Shown here piece by piece: positions 35,028 to 44,637 of a stretch of DNA of 64,000 nt. The notes below the pieces were generated by a model, which did no database searches, was not told where the DNA came from, and saw nothing but the letters and a program-made list of their open reading frames with translations. Where the stretch lies: the NCBI GenBank assembly GCA_965603205.1, contig CBFDCC010000010.1:32206-96205 (forward strand), written 5' to 3'. Position numbers and translations under genes: made by a program. Numbering within the stretch: the stretch's first letter is position 1; every line of letters begins with the position of its first letter. The stretch comes from Temperatibacter sp965603205 (lineage in GTDB: Bacteria; Pseudomonadota; Alphaproteobacteria; Sphingomonadales; Kordiimonadaceae).

Positions 35028-36131
35028 GTGTATCGTAAATATTGTTTATCTGTGATTTGCCTATCACTGGCTTTCTTATCTGGGCCTATATCTGCCTCAG
35101 AAGAAGAGGAAAAAGATAAGGGTGATAAGGACAAAGAGAAGCGTGCGATTACAATTCAGCTTGAAAATGATGCCTTTAGTCAATTAGTAGGCTTGCGTGA
35201 TTCCGATTCTGAGGCTTTGGGCTTTGATGGGGATAAGGATTATACGCAGGGGTTTAGGATAGGTTTGACTTTTGAAGAAGATAATCAATTACCTGTTTTT
35301 GAATGGATTGATAGTGTACCAGTTTTTAGCTTAGCTGATGAGGTCAGAGGTGGTGATAAGGCTGAGACTAAGATTAAATATACGCATCAATTCTTTGTTG
35401 GGCAGAATATCTATACACCGACTGATATCTCGCAAACTACTGTGCAAACTAATGATAGACCCTATGCCGGTTGGTTATATATAGGGACTAGTCATTCACG
35501 TGAGACTAACAATTATTTTGAAACATTAGAATTCGATGTGGGTATTCTTGGCCCAGCATCTGGGGCTGAGTTTATTCAAAAGGAGTGGCATAAGATTGTT
35601 GATACAAGACCGCCCTTGGGATGGGATACTCAGTTAAAGAATGAACCTGGTTTTTCTTTTACCTATATGAGGGCGCGGCAATTTAACATATTTCCTGGTG
35701 AAAAAACTCATGGTTTTGGATTGGATTTCACGCCGCATGCAACAGCGGCACTGGGTACCATATACACACATGCCAGTATTGGTGGTACACTGCGTATTGG
35801 TACAGGGCGCCAGAGGGAGATTGTCACGCCTAACAGAGTGCAGCCAAGCATGCCAGGGACAGATTATTATCGCGATGGACCGTGGAGCTTATATGCCTTT
35901 ATCGCCGTAGAGGGGCGTGCAGTTGGGCGCAATGCCTTTATTGACGGTAATTTTTTCTCTAAGAGCCATAGTTTAAATAAGGATACACTGGTTGGGGATT
36001 TGGCAATCGGTTTGGTGTTCTTCACCAAAGAGTATAGATTCGCCTATACTCATACATTTAGATCGGATGAATATAAGGACCAGAGTGGTGGGCATTATTT
36101 TGGTAGTTTTTCCATTACAAAGACCTTTTAA
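35028..36131 (+). CDS. LpxR-like outer-membrane lipid A deacylase (DUF2219)
   Basis: 367 residues from a GTG at 35028 with AAGGAG seven bases upstream; an overlapping ATG at 35023 is in another frame. A signal peptide ends near SGPISA (about residue 23), followed by an acidic/basic linker (EEEEKDKGDKDKEK). LpxR family motifs: IQLENDAF, DKDYTQGFRIGL, DRPYAGWLYIG, ILGPASGAEFIQKEWHKIV (probable catalytic His) and PLGWDTQLKNEPGF. LpxR removes the 3'-O acyl group from lipid A at the outer membrane. It ends in FSITKTF, a terminal aromatic. Its start region is divergent from fumarase. Confidence 0.88.
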   Translation: MYRKYCLSVICLSLAFLSGPISASEEEEKDKGDKDKEKRAITIQLENDAFSQLVGLRDSDSEALGFDGDKDYTQGFRIGLTFEEDNQLPVFEWIDSVPVFSLADEVRGGDKAETKIKYTHQFFVGQNIYTPTDISQTTVQTNDRPYAGWLYIGTSHSRETNNYFETLEFDVGILGPASGAEFIQKEWHKIVDTRPPLGWDTQLKNEPGFSFTYMRARQFNIFPGEKTHGFGLDFTPHATAALGTIYTHASIGGTLRIGTGRQREIVTPNRVQPSMPGTDYYRDGPWSLYAFIAVEGRAVGRNAFIDGNFFSKSHSLNKDTLVGDLAIGLVFFTKEYRFAYTHTFRSDEYKDQSGGHYFGSFSITKTF

Positions 36132-36256
36132 GAATGTCGCCATACTTCTGCCTAACTCGAGTAGCAAAATAATAAGATAAGTAATTTATGACAAGCTTGT
36201 TCAGATTAAGTTAAGCTTAAAGGTGCTAAATTTAGCGAAATCTTTGGAGATAGAAA

Positions 36257-37450
36257 ATGAATAAGACAATAAAACTATTAATGACAGCTACGGCTATTAG
36301 TTTCTTGATCGCTACAGTAGCGCCTGTGCCAACTGCATGGGTGTCTGAGGTTTCTGCTAAAGATAAGCAAGAGAAAAAACGCAGCAAGAAGCAAAATAAA
36401 AGCAGCAAGAAATCAAGCTCAAGCAAAAAATCAAAAGCGCGGGAGCCTGAGAAAAAATCAAGTAAGTCTGAGCAACCACGCGCAAGCAGAGATAAGAGTA
36501 GAAAAGGCAATGTTAAGCGGTCTGCTAATGAAAAGTCAGCACGAAAAGGCTATATGAAACGCCGTGTAATGAAGGAAAGTGGGCAGACTAAGCCTCCTAA
36601 AGCGCAAGAGCAAAATAGAAAAAATGCCTCTGTAAGGCAAAAAGATGTCAAGAATACCGCTAAATTACGCGGTAATACTAGTGCGAGATCACCCGAAAGA
36701 ATTAAGCCTAAAAGCATGCCTTGGCGATCAGCTAGGCAGACTGAGAAGGTGAAAGGCGGCTCAAGTAAACCAAGATTAAACGCTAATCGCACTCGCCAGA
36801 GAAGCCAGGAGAAAACCCCTGGTGCTACTAGTGAGCGGAAGATGGCATCGTATCAATATGCTAATGTGAATAGGAAAGCTGGTAACAGCCGCCATTCATA
36901 CAAGCAAGTTGAGCCACGTCGAATTACACGCCCAAGACCAGTTGCTCGTGGTGTAGATCGTACGGTGACGCGGGACTCGAAATTAGATCGTCGTGAGGAC
37001 CGCTTAGACCGCCGTGAGGATCGCCTTGATCGTCGTAAGGACCGTTTGGAGGATAGAGAAGATCGTATGCGTCAACGTCGGTATGATCGTGCGCATTATT
37101 ATCACGGCATGCATTGGGGAATTTATAGCCATTATTATGATCACCCCCTTTACTGGTATCATGGCTTGCCGCGTTATTCATACTGGGGACATAGCACCCA
37201 TTATTGGGGTGGGCGTATGATTTATCGCCCGAGTGTTTTGTTTATGATGGACTCATATTGGTATGGATATCCAATAGGCAATGGCCATCATTATGACTGC
37301 GATTATGGTTATAATTATGAGGGTGCTCACTATCATCCATATGGCGCCCCTGTTCATAGTGTGCATGAAAAAATTCATGACGATGATTTTGCAGAAGAAA
37401 TTCTAGCGGGGGTTATCGGTGGATTGATCATTTATAGCATTATCGATTAA
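36257..37450 (+). CDS. exported basic protein with RREDRLD repeats and an aromatic tail
   Basis: 397 residues. A signal peptide of about 30 residues is followed by about 230 residues almost entirely Lys, Arg, Ser, Asn and Gln (KKRSKKQNKSSKKSSSSKKS and similar), with no hydrophobic core. Residues about 240-270 carry four tandem heptads DRREDRL. Then comes a Tyr/His/Trp-rich stretch (HYYHGMHWGIYSHYYDHPLY, WGHSTHYWGG, GYGYPIGNGHHYDCDYGY-like) and a final hydrophobic helix (EEILAGVIGGLIIYSIID). Similar aromatic tails are known from Arg/His-rich envelope proteins of unknown function. GGAG precedes the ATG. I cannot name a function; binding to anionic polymers or metals is a guess. Confidence 0.75.
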   Translation: MNKTIKLLMTATAISFLIATVAPVPTAWVSEVSAKDKQEKKRSKKQNKSSKKSSSSKKSKAREPEKKSSKSEQPRASRDKSRKGNVKRSANEKSARKGYMKRRVMKESGQTKPPKAQEQNRKNASVRQKDVKNTAKLRGNTSARSPERIKPKSMPWRSARQTEKVKGGSSKPRLNANRTRQRSQEKTPGATSERKMASYQYANVNRKAGNSRHSYKQVEPRRITRPRPVARGVDRTVTRDSKLDRREDRLDRREDRLDRRKDRLEDREDRMRQRRYDRAHYYHGMHWGIYSHYYDHPLYWYHGLPRYSYWGHSTHYWGGRMIYRPSVLFMMDSYWYGYPIGNGHHYDCDYGYNYEGAHYHPYGAPVHSVHEKIHDDDFAEEILAGVIGGLIIYSIID

Positions 37451-37500
37451 TCGTGCTTTAACTCTATCCCGTCCTAAAATAAGTTGACGGTTTCTATATT

Positions 37501-37534
37501 AGGCCAGTTGTCGTAGACGACTGGCCTTTTTTTT
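37501..37534 (+). terminator. terminator of the basic exported protein gene
   Basis: AGGCCAGTTGTC (37501-37512) pairs with GACGACTGGCCT (37516-37527) over 12 bp with one G-U pair and a 3-base loop, followed by eight T. Confidence 0.95.
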
Positions 37535-37641
37535 ATGTGGTTGTTCTTTTATAATGGTGACTGTAAATGTTATGGTTAAGTAGATACATTAGTTTAGCAT
37601 TATAAATCTTTAATAATATTGAATAATAGTAGGAGTGTGTT

Positions 37642-38400
37642 TTGATAGATTTATATGGGCAAGTGATTTTATTAACGGGTGCCTCCCGTGGTATTGGTGC
37701 GGCAACAGCGCGTGTATTACTGTCTGCGGGTGCCTGTGTTATTGGTAGTTATAATAGCGCGCAAGGGGATATGACCGACTTATTAAACGAGTATGGTCCC
37801 GATCGCTTGCTTATCGTTCAAGCAAATTTGACAGATATTAATGCTGCAAAGGCGCTGTGGGATACAGCAGTAGCTTGGAAGGGGACTATCACAGCAGTGG
37901 TTAACAATGCCGGTATTATGCCAGAAGCATCAGTTAAGGATAGCGACGATAATTGGCATGGAGCATGGTCCGAGTTGATGCAAGTGAATGTTCAGGCTGT
38001 TGCTGATCTTTGTCGTTTTGCTATTTTACATTTCCAAGAGAATAAATCAGAAGGGCGCATTGTTAATATTGCAAGCAGGGCCGCACATCGTGGTGATCAG
38101 CCCGAGTTTATGCATTACGCGGCCAGCAAAGGTGCTGTGCTGTCATTAACAAAATCAATCGCGCGCGGTTTTGCACATGAAAAAATATATGCATGGGCTA
38201 TCGCACCTGGCTGGGTAAAAACAGAGATGGCGGCCATCGCTTATGAACCAGGTAATGAATATATGCTCAAAGATATTCCAATCGGAGATGCCGCACCACC
38301 AGAGCAGGTTGGCAATATGATTGCTTTCGCCATATCTGGATTGATGGATCATGCAACGGGCTCCACCCTTGATATCAATGGCGCGAGCTACGTTAGATAA
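37642..38400 (+). CDS. short-chain dehydrogenase/reductase (SDR)
   Basis: 252 residues starting at a TTG (37642) with AGGAG seven bases upstream. Classical SDR features: cofactor motif TGASRGIG (residues 12-19), NNAGIMP at about 90, the catalytic Ser region IVNIASRAAHRG, YAASKGAVLSLTKS (YxxxK) and WAIAPGWVKTEM. NAD or NADP is used; the substrate cannot be read from sequence. It stands alone, facing the metalloprotease gene, and a shared terminator lies between them. Confidence 0.93.
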   Translation: MIDLYGQVILLTGASRGIGAATARVLLSAGACVIGSYNSAQGDMTDLLNEYGPDRLLIVQANLTDINAAKALWDTAVAWKGTITAVVNNAGIMPEASVKDSDDNWHGAWSELMQVNVQAVADLCRFAILHFQENKSEGRIVNIASRAAHRGDQPEFMHYAASKGAVLSLTKSIARGFAHEKIYAWAIAPGWVKTEMAAIAYEPGNEYMLKDIPIGDAAPPEQVGNMIAFAISGLMDHATGSTLDINGASYVR

Positions 38401-38418
38401 ATATTTGATTAGCATATT

Positions 38419-38448
38419 AAAAAAGGCAGCTATTAGCTGCCTTTTTTT
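38419..38448. terminator. bidirectional terminator between the SDR and metalloprotease genes
   Basis: AAAAGGCAGCT (38421-38431) and AGCTGCCTTTT (38435-38445) form a perfect 11-bp stem with a 3-base loop. Seven T follow on the plus strand and six on the minus strand. Confidence 0.95.
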
Positions 38449-38453
38449 GTTTG

Positions 38454-41126
38454 TTAGGTCGCTACTTGTAGCGCCTTATCAATTAACAGTTTGATATGAT
38501 CACGATGTGCACGGGTTGATATATCACGTGTACGAGCCCGCTCTACATCTTGCCTAATAGATTTCAAACTAAATAGAGCCGCGGACTGAGACACATAATC
38601 ATGTTTTTTGCTGCTAAGAATACCGATCAAGCTCTTCACATATGACACCTGTAAATTTTGGCGGAAGGCATTCACATTATGCCGTATATCCGCTTCAAAA
38701 ATGGCAGCAGTTAAATCATTAAGTACACTAGCCACATCATAGCTATTGCCATATAGGCTGCTATCCGTGATACGGTTCAACGTATTTGGGTGCAATACGT
38801 GCGATATGATTTCCGTTTGGATTTTAAAGGCACGCGCATGTACTTTAGGGTCCTCGTTTTTGCCAAAATGCATAAACCCTCGACGCTGAATGGCAAGGTG
38901 GCTGATTAGCTGACCTTCCACCTCAAAAGCTGTAGGTGCAAAAATTTGATCTCTCAACATCTGCATAGCTTCTTTTTGTTTAGCGACTTCAACGGGTCTG
39001 TAGGGTGCTTCAGCGCCTTTTTGACCAGCAATGCTACGGTCGACATATACGCCGCCAATATAGCGTGATGCGACGCGACCTTGCCATGCCATATCATTGG
39101 TAATAACAAGATAAGCATTGCGCAGGGCTTGATAGCTCTCGCCATCAGTGACAAAGCGATCCTTTAATTCTGACAATGCTTTTCTGTCCATACCTATACG
39201 TTCATTTGCATAGGCAATAGGGTCATCGGACATGTCATAAATATTAATGCGTGGGTCAATGCCTTTGCCGGGACTGCGCATATCATCAGCGTCATTACCA
39301 AATGCTAGTCCTGGCTCGCTGGAACGCGCTAAAAGCGCCTTACGTTTGTCAGCATCATCCATGTCAGGGTTATAGCCAAAATTAATAGCCCACATGTCAT
39401 ATGATGCGGGGCGTATAGTATAATAATGTGCTTGTTTTTTACCCGCAGGGGCAAAGTTTATTGATGGGTAATCCATAACGGACCCAACAAGACCTTCACC
39501 TTGTGCATCTATATCATGCACCGTATCAAACGAACGGGTTGTTGTTGCTTTCATATTGTGATTAAGACCTAGCGTGTGACCAATTTCATGAAGAAGTAGA
39601 TAATGTATACTTTCTTCGATTAACACTTTATCAGCTTCACTAGATTTGCCTTGAATGGTGGCTAGGGTACGACCTAGCATGGTGTTCATTTGCATTTGAC
39701 CCGCTAGATTGCAGTGCTGCATATGGTTTGTAACTCTACCAATATAGGCATTAGCTTGTTGATCAGCCGTTTCTAATCCAGATGTTTCAAAAGCGCGGTT
39801 CATATTTAATCTGTTAGTTAGGAATGACACCTCTAACATTATATCAGCACCTAATATTTGTCCCGTACGTGGGTTTACAAAACTAGGGCCATATCCACCA
39901 AATGGTGGTTGTGGGCTAGATGTCCAACGTAATACATTATAACGAATGTCATCAGCGTCCCAATCGGCGTCATCACTTTGTGTTTTAATGACGACAGCAT
40001 TTTTAAAGCCTGCAGCCTCAAAAGCTATATTCCAAGCCTCTCCAGCGCGTTTAATAGTATCGCGAAATTCAGTTGGCGTTGTATTTTCAATCCAGAAAAC
40101 AATAGGCTCAATGGGCTCAGAAATAGCGGCGCTTGGATCTTTTTTAATCAGATTCCAACGGGTAATAACATCAACCCACGGTGTGGCACTGCTATCAGTC
40201 ATGTCATTGATATAGTTAAGGAAATATCCAACGCGAGCATCATCAGCGCGTGACTTAAAGCCGTTATCTTTCGGCATTTCAATAAGGCTGTGCTGCATAC
40301 TTACGCTGATATTACGCGGGTCTGTTATTTCAAAGCCTTCACCCATATTAAGAGGTGCAGGGTTTGAGAAGACAAAATTCACATTAATTGCCGTATTCTT
40401 AGGGAAATTCTTAATTGAAGTGATTTTGGTCTTAGATGAATCTAATTTACCTAATCTAAAACTTTCCCATGGCTTTTTCTTGGGATTTGGTGTGCGCTTT
40501 ACTGGATCTAAGGCACTGCCCTTAAAGAGTTTGTCTACATTAATGAGATAACTTTTCTTGTCTTTGGCCGTGGCATCTATCTTTTGTACAGACATCACAG
40601 AAGGGCTGATATTTGCGTGCTTGGCGCGTGCAATAGACTTGGTTTCATCAAAAGAAAAATTCGTATTCTCTTGTATCAGCTCGATACTATCAAAATGCTT
40701 GTGAAATCTAAGAACTATATCTTGGCGGTATTGGCCGCGAAAATGGCCGCCTTCTACAATGCCGTCTGTGATATGAGAAACATATATGAATTCTTTATCC
40801 AACTGGTCCTCGCGTATTTCCATACTTATCTTGCCAGTTTTGGGGTCTTGGTAGATTTTAAAAAGGCCATTAAATGCTGTTTGATCTTTGACGGTTTCAG
40901 CTAGCGTTTTATCTTTTTTCTTCTCTTTCTTTTTCTTTTCTTTAGCTGGCTTATCTTCAGCCTTGTCTGTTGTTGCCTTCTCTTCGTCAACAGCTTTAAC
41001 CTTTTCCTTCACTGGCGTAGGCTTGTCATCATCTGCAAAGGCTAATATTGGTGAGCTGGTTAATACAAAGATGCTTATGGCTGCGGTGGATAGTAAGGAA
41101 CTAATGATCTGTTTGTTTTTAGTCAT
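38454..41126 (-). CDS. exported zinc-dependent metalloprotease (DUF5117/DUF5118 type)
   Basis: 890 residues. The zinc site HEIGHTLGLNH at residues 513-523 is the extended HExxHxxGxxH motif of metzincins. A signal peptide (residues 1-31, ending SPILAFA) is followed by a Lys/Glu-rich linker (to about residue 80). The N-terminal region with KISMEIREDQLDKEFIYVSHITDGI and the RSADDARVGYF segment belong to the DUF5117-type architecture. The C-terminal part has APTAFEVEGQLISHLAIQRRGF. It probably cleaves proteins outside the inner membrane. AGGAGATAGCC precedes the ATG. Large secreted enzymes of this family are common in marine bacteria. Confidence 0.9.
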   Translation of the reverse strand: MTKNKQIISSLLSTAAISIFVLTSSPILAFADDDKPTPVKEKVKAVDEEKATTDKAEDKPAKEKKKKEKKKDKTLAETVKDQTAFNGLFKIYQDPKTGKISMEIREDQLDKEFIYVSHITDGIVEGGHFRGQYRQDIVLRFHKHFDSIELIQENTNFSFDETKSIARAKHANISPSVMSVQKIDATAKDKKSYLINVDKLFKGSALDPVKRTPNPKKKPWESFRLGKLDSSKTKITSIKNFPKNTAINVNFVFSNPAPLNMGEGFEITDPRNISVSMQHSLIEMPKDNGFKSRADDARVGYFLNYINDMTDSSATPWVDVITRWNLIKKDPSAAISEPIEPIVFWIENTTPTEFRDTIKRAGEAWNIAFEAAGFKNAVVIKTQSDDADWDADDIRYNVLRWTSSPQPPFGGYGPSFVNPRTGQILGADIMLEVSFLTNRLNMNRAFETSGLETADQQANAYIGRVTNHMQHCNLAGQMQMNTMLGRTLATIQGKSSEADKVLIEESIHYLLLHEIGHTLGLNHNMKATTTRSFDTVHDIDAQGEGLVGSVMDYPSINFAPAGKKQAHYYTIRPASYDMWAINFGYNPDMDDADKRKALLARSSEPGLAFGNDADDMRSPGKGIDPRINIYDMSDDPIAYANERIGMDRKALSELKDRFVTDGESYQALRNAYLVITNDMAWQGRVASRYIGGVYVDRSIAGQKGAEAPYRPVEVAKQKEAMQMLRDQIFAPTAFEVEGQLISHLAIQRRGFMHFGKNEDPKVHARAFKIQTEIISHVLHPNTLNRITDSSLYGNSYDVASVLNDLTAAIFEADIRHNVNAFRQNLQVSYVKSLIGILSSKKHDYVSQSAALFSLKSIRQDVERARTRDISTRAHRDHIKLLIDKALQVAT

Positions 41127-41170
41127 GGCTATCTCCTGATTTAAATATTTATTAAAATGAATTTTCGCTC

Positions 41171-41518
41171 TTATGAGCGTGAACGCAGGCTATCTTTAAA
41201 TTTTTTCTCGATGGTTTTACAATCATCTGTTGGTGCAACACCTGTAGCAGCAGCAAGCATATTACTAAATTCCATGCGCCCCATAACTTTCTCGTAGTCA
41301 TCACTGGCCATCACAGCAATTTTTGCTTTGGCCTTTGCTATATATTCTTCAATAAGTTCGGGGTCTAACTCACAGTATCTTGCTGCACCAGCGAGGCTTG
41401 CAGTGTCTCTGGCAAGTCCTAAGACCTTTTCAGCGTGGACATCAGTTACTGACATCGCATTTATAGAAACAATAAGGATTGCTGTGGTTAATTTGGCTAA
41501 TAACAATATTATCTTCAT
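41171..41518 (-). CDS. small exported protein of unknown function
   Basis: 115 residues from the ATG at 41518, which has AGGACACC directly upstream; an ATG at 41542 has no ribosome binding site. The signal peptide runs MKIILLLAKLTTAILIVSINA to about VHA-EKVL. The mature part is helical (ASLAGAARYCELDPELIEEYIAKAKAKI), has two Cys (CELD and DDCKTIEKKF) that could form a disulfide, and is otherwise charged. It follows the diguanylate cyclase gene in the same direction, 124 bases downstream of its stop, and precedes the metalloprotease gene. I do not recognise a family. Confidence 0.68.
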   Translation of the reverse strand: MKIILLLAKLTTAILIVSINAMSVTDVHAEKVLGLARDTASLAGAARYCELDPELIEEYIAKAKAKIAVMASDDYEKVMGRMEFSNMLAAATGVAPTDDCKTIEKKFKDSLRSRS

Positions 41519-41642
41519 GGGTGTCCTACTTTGTATGTTCATAAGAATAACTTAACGAGGAGGCCGTTACCCTGCAAGAGCAAAAACTAATATACATACT
41601 TAGGTTATAATGAAGAAAGATATATTGATGAGACTCTTTAGG

Positions 41643-42659
41643 TTAAATATTTATAGATACCCTATTACGACCGTTGTTTTTAGATTCATATAATGCTTCG
41701 TCGGCTCTGGCAATAGCAGGCTCAATGGTTTTTTCCTTATTGCCCAAGAGGGACACACCTATACTGATTGTCATAGCTAACGGTGTTTTTTCACCAAGGA
41801 TTTGTGCACCTTCAATTGAGGTGCGAATATTTTCTGCTGTAGATTTAGCTTCTGAAATATCTTTAATTGGAAAGAAACAGGCAAATTCTTCACCACCCAT
41901 ACGACTAACATAGCTAGTGTCAGGTGCGTTTTTCTTGATGAGTGCACTTACGCTTTTTATGCATGAATCCCCAACCGCATGGCCATAGGTATCATTGATA
42001 GCTTTAAATTTATCAATATCAGCCATCAAAACAGCTGTCTGCTGGCCATCGTTTGTTTTATTTATATATTTTTGTGATTCATCCATGAAGCTACGTCGAT
42101 TATGAAGGCCAGTTAAGGGATCAGTGTTGGCAAGTATTTGCAGCTCCTCTTTTGCATGAAATAGCTCTTCAGCGATTTTAGCATACTCAGCCGCTTGGTG
42201 CTCGAGGAGTGAATTGCTAAAGCGCGCTTCATCCTCCTCCTCATTATTATTAGAACTAATGTCTTGAAATTGCCAAAGTCTTGTATTTGCTTGAATGTTT
42301 GATGTATGTGTTGTGCGTTTAATACGCCTACTGTCTATAAAGATTAAGGTATCCGTATATGAAAGTGTAGGCGTACTTATAATGACGCTAAAAATACTAG
42401 CAGCATCATTTGCGTTAGAAAGCTTTGGTTGGATGTGATCAAAGATGCTACTCAATGAGGTGTAGTTAGACTTTAAATCTAACCCTAAAAGTTCACATGC
42501 TTTATTGTCTATATATTTTATGGAGCCCTTAGAATCGCTAATAACTAAGCCCTGAGAAAGTTCAGAAGCTAACGCGTAATTATGTAACTTGCCCTTTTTC
42601 AACTTAAGGAGCAGTGCAGCGATCACTATAAGTAGAATTACTATTAATATATGTGTCAT
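41643..42659 (-). CDS. diguanylate cyclase with a PAS-like sensor
   Basis: 338 residues. One N-terminal membrane helix (ILIVILLIVIAALLLKL) is followed by a PAS-like domain (LSQGLVISDSKGSIKYIDNKACELLGL, residues about 33-140), a coiled-coil linker (HQAAEYAKIAEELFHAKEELQIL) and a GGDEF domain starting DPLTGLHNRRSFMDESQKY. The active loop is GGEEF (residues 255-259). The RxxD inhibitory site that normally sits five residues before it is missing (PDTS instead). It makes cyclic di-GMP from two GTP at the inner membrane. The PAS ligand is unknown. No EAL partner is nearby. Confidence 0.93.
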   Translation of the reverse strand: MTHILIVILLIVIAALLLKLKKGKLHNYALASELSQGLVISDSKGSIKYIDNKACELLGLDLKSNYTSLSSIFDHIQPKLSNANDAASIFSVIISTPTLSYTDTLIFIDSRRIKRTTHTSNIQANTRLWQFQDISSNNNEEEDEARFSNSLLEHQAAEYAKIAEELFHAKEELQILANTDPLTGLHNRRSFMDESQKYINKTNDGQQTAVLMADIDKFKAINDTYGHAVGDSCIKSVSALIKKNAPDTSYVSRMGGEEFACFFPIKDISEAKSTAENIRTSIEGAQILGEKTPLAMTISIGVSLLGNKEKTIEPAIARADEALYESKNNGRNRVSINI

Positions 42660-42844
42660 ATATTCATCTCATATAAGATTCTAAGCGCTTATTCAAGGCG
42701 CATAACCTCAAAATATGTAAATTAAATGTTAAAGCTTGGACATAAGTAGGTGATTTATCCACTAAATATTTAATATATATGTAAAGGTATTTACATGTGG
42801 GGTGCGTAACAATAGAGACGTTATAATTGAAGTAAGGAAAGACG

Positions 42845-43543
42845 ATGATTAAATCTATTAAATCTGCCTCGATACTAGCCCTGGCTATTGCCGCAAGTGG
42901 ATCATTTGTTCAGGCAAAGGATAAAAGCGGCCGTAACGACGAGCACAAAGTTCATGTTGAGAGTATGTTTGTTCAGCATGACGGTAACAAGGATGGTGTG
43001 ATCCAAAAAGATGAGATGATTGCAGCTCATGCTGATCAGTTTAAACAACTAGACAGCAATAGTGATGGTTTCATCACGCTTGATGAAATGCCGACTAGCC
43101 CTAAAGAGTTGAAGAAACTTATAGGCCACAAAATGCACAAAATGCACAAAAGAATGCATGAGGAAAAGTTCGTTGTTAAAACTATTGAGGACGGCGTAGA
43201 AACCGTTTTGGAAGGTGATGCAGCCAAAAAATATATGAAAGAACATGAAGCAGTTGGTGAAGACCATATGTTTAAAGAGGTAGAAGTTGAGGTCAAACGC
43301 GGAAAAAGGCACGGCAAGAGACATAAGAGTCAAATGACGCGCATGAAAGCCATGGTTAAAATGGACCGTAATGGGGATGAAAAAATATCTCTTGATGAAT
43401 TTACAGCTAAAGTATCTAGACATTTCAAACGCAAAGATGCCAATGGCGATGGTTCTATCTCTATGGAGGAAGCGCTTAAGGGCAAACCTTATGAGAAAAA
43501 AAGAGGCCATAAGAAGAAAAAAAAAGCAGATAAAAAACGCTAA
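42845..43543 (+). CDS. exported EF-hand calcium-binding protein
   Basis: 232 residues. A signal peptide (ending near SFVQA, residue about 24) is followed by EF-hand loops: DGNKDGVIQKDE (about 42-53), DSNSDGFITLDE (about 70-81), and in the second half DRNGDEKISLDE and DANGDGSISMEE. Between the pairs is a His/Lys/Met-rich stretch (HKMHKMHKRMHEEK) and a Lys-rich C-terminal tail (KKRGHKKKKKADKK). It is probably a periplasmic Ca-binding or sensor protein; the Met/His stretch could also bind copper or iron, which is speculative. AAGGAAAG precedes the ATG. Monocistronic. Confidence 0.85.
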   Translation: MIKSIKSASILALAIAASGSFVQAKDKSGRNDEHKVHVESMFVQHDGNKDGVIQKDEMIAAHADQFKQLDSNSDGFITLDEMPTSPKELKKLIGHKMHKMHKRMHEEKFVVKTIEDGVETVLEGDAAKKYMKEHEAVGEDHMFKEVEVEVKRGKRHGKRHKSQMTRMKAMVKMDRNGDEKISLDEFTAKVSRHFKRKDANGDGSISMEEALKGKPYEKKRGHKKKKKADKKR

Positions 43544-43719
43544 TTTTTATTCACAAGGCTATCTGACACAATTTTGACAAAGAAATTATGATAAAGTAAT
43601 GCTTCGGCGTATCCTTTTCTTGCTCTTTATTCAGCATAGATATAGGGTGCGCCGAAATCATGTGTAAGATAGAATATGGCATGGATTATAGCTGCCCCAT
43701 CTGTCATAGAGGATAGACA

Positions 43720-44631
43720 ATGTTAAAAGATACAGTGCAACAGGCTTTGAGAGGCTCCATTACAGCACTCATTACACCATTTGATGAGAATAGGGATGTG
43801 GATAGCGCGGCCTTTTCAAAATTTGTTGATTGGCAAATAAACCAAGGTACACACGGTCTTGTGCCTGTTGGAACTACAGGTGAAAGCCCAACCATTACAA
43901 CAGATGAGCATAAGCATGTCGTTGATCTTTGTATAGAAGCTGCGGATGGGCGTGTGCCTGTTATTGCTGGCGCAGGGTCCAATTCAACCCGAGAAGCTAT
44001 TGCTTTTGCTCAACACGCTGATAAGGCGGGTGCGGATGCAATTTTGGTTGTTACACCCTATTATAATAAACCGAGCCAAGAAGGTCTGTATCAACATTAT
44101 ACAGCCATTCATAATAACTGTGATTTACCGATTGTAATTTATAATATTCCAGGCCGTTCTGTTGTGGATATGACAACTGAGACGATGGCGCGTCTCTATA
44201 ATGATTTAGACCGTATTGTTGGTGTAAAAGACGCCACAGGCGATCTAGCGCGCGCTGCTGATCAACGCGCAGCTATGGGACCTGGCTTTGTTCAGTTGTC
44301 TGGTGAAGATGGCACTGTGCTTGGCTTCAATGCTCTTGGTGGTCAAGGCTGTATTTCAGTCTCGTCAAATGTAGCCCCCGCTTTGTGCTCTCAGTTCCAA
44401 GAAGCTATGCTCGCAGATGATTATAAGACAGCACTCTCATTACAAGATAGATTATTGCCGCTGCATAAGGCTATGTTTATGGAGCCTAGTCCAGCGGGGC
44501 CGAAATATGCTGCGGAATTACTAGGCATATGTCGTCGTGATGTACGTTTGCCGCTTATGTCGCTTACAAGTAATACACAAAAGATCCTTGATAAAATTGT
44601 CTCGGATCTTGATTTGCCTAAATTAGGGTAA
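43720..44631 (+). CDS. dapA: 4-hydroxy-tetrahydrodipicolinate synthase
   Basis: 303 residues, the expected length. Family markers: GSITALITPFDENRDVD, LVPVGTTGESPT (substrate loop), ILVVTPYYNKPSQEGLYQHY (catalytic Tyr) and the Schiff-base lysine in IVGVKDATGD. It condenses pyruvate with aspartate semialdehyde, the first committed step of lysine and diaminopimelate synthesis. AGAGGATAG precedes the start. It is followed by smpB six bases after its stop, an order common in alphaproteobacteria. Confidence 0.97.
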   Translation: MLKDTVQQALRGSITALITPFDENRDVDSAAFSKFVDWQINQGTHGLVPVGTTGESPTITTDEHKHVVDLCIEAADGRVPVIAGAGSNSTREAIAFAQHADKAGADAILVVTPYYNKPSQEGLYQHYTAIHNNCDLPIVIYNIPGRSVVDMTTETMARLYNDLDRIVGVKDATGDLARAADQRAAMGPGFVQLSGEDGTVLGFNALGGQGCISVSSNVAPALCSQFQEAMLADDYKTALSLQDRLLPLHKAMFMEPSPAGPKYAAELLGICRRDVRLPLMSLTSNTQKILDKIVSDLDLPKLG

Positions 44632-44637
44632 TTGATT

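Noticed and set aside
36960..37070. Direct repeats possibly forming a CRISPR array
   Set aside because: The repeats are in frame and encode DRREDRL heptads without unique spacers; they are protein repeats.
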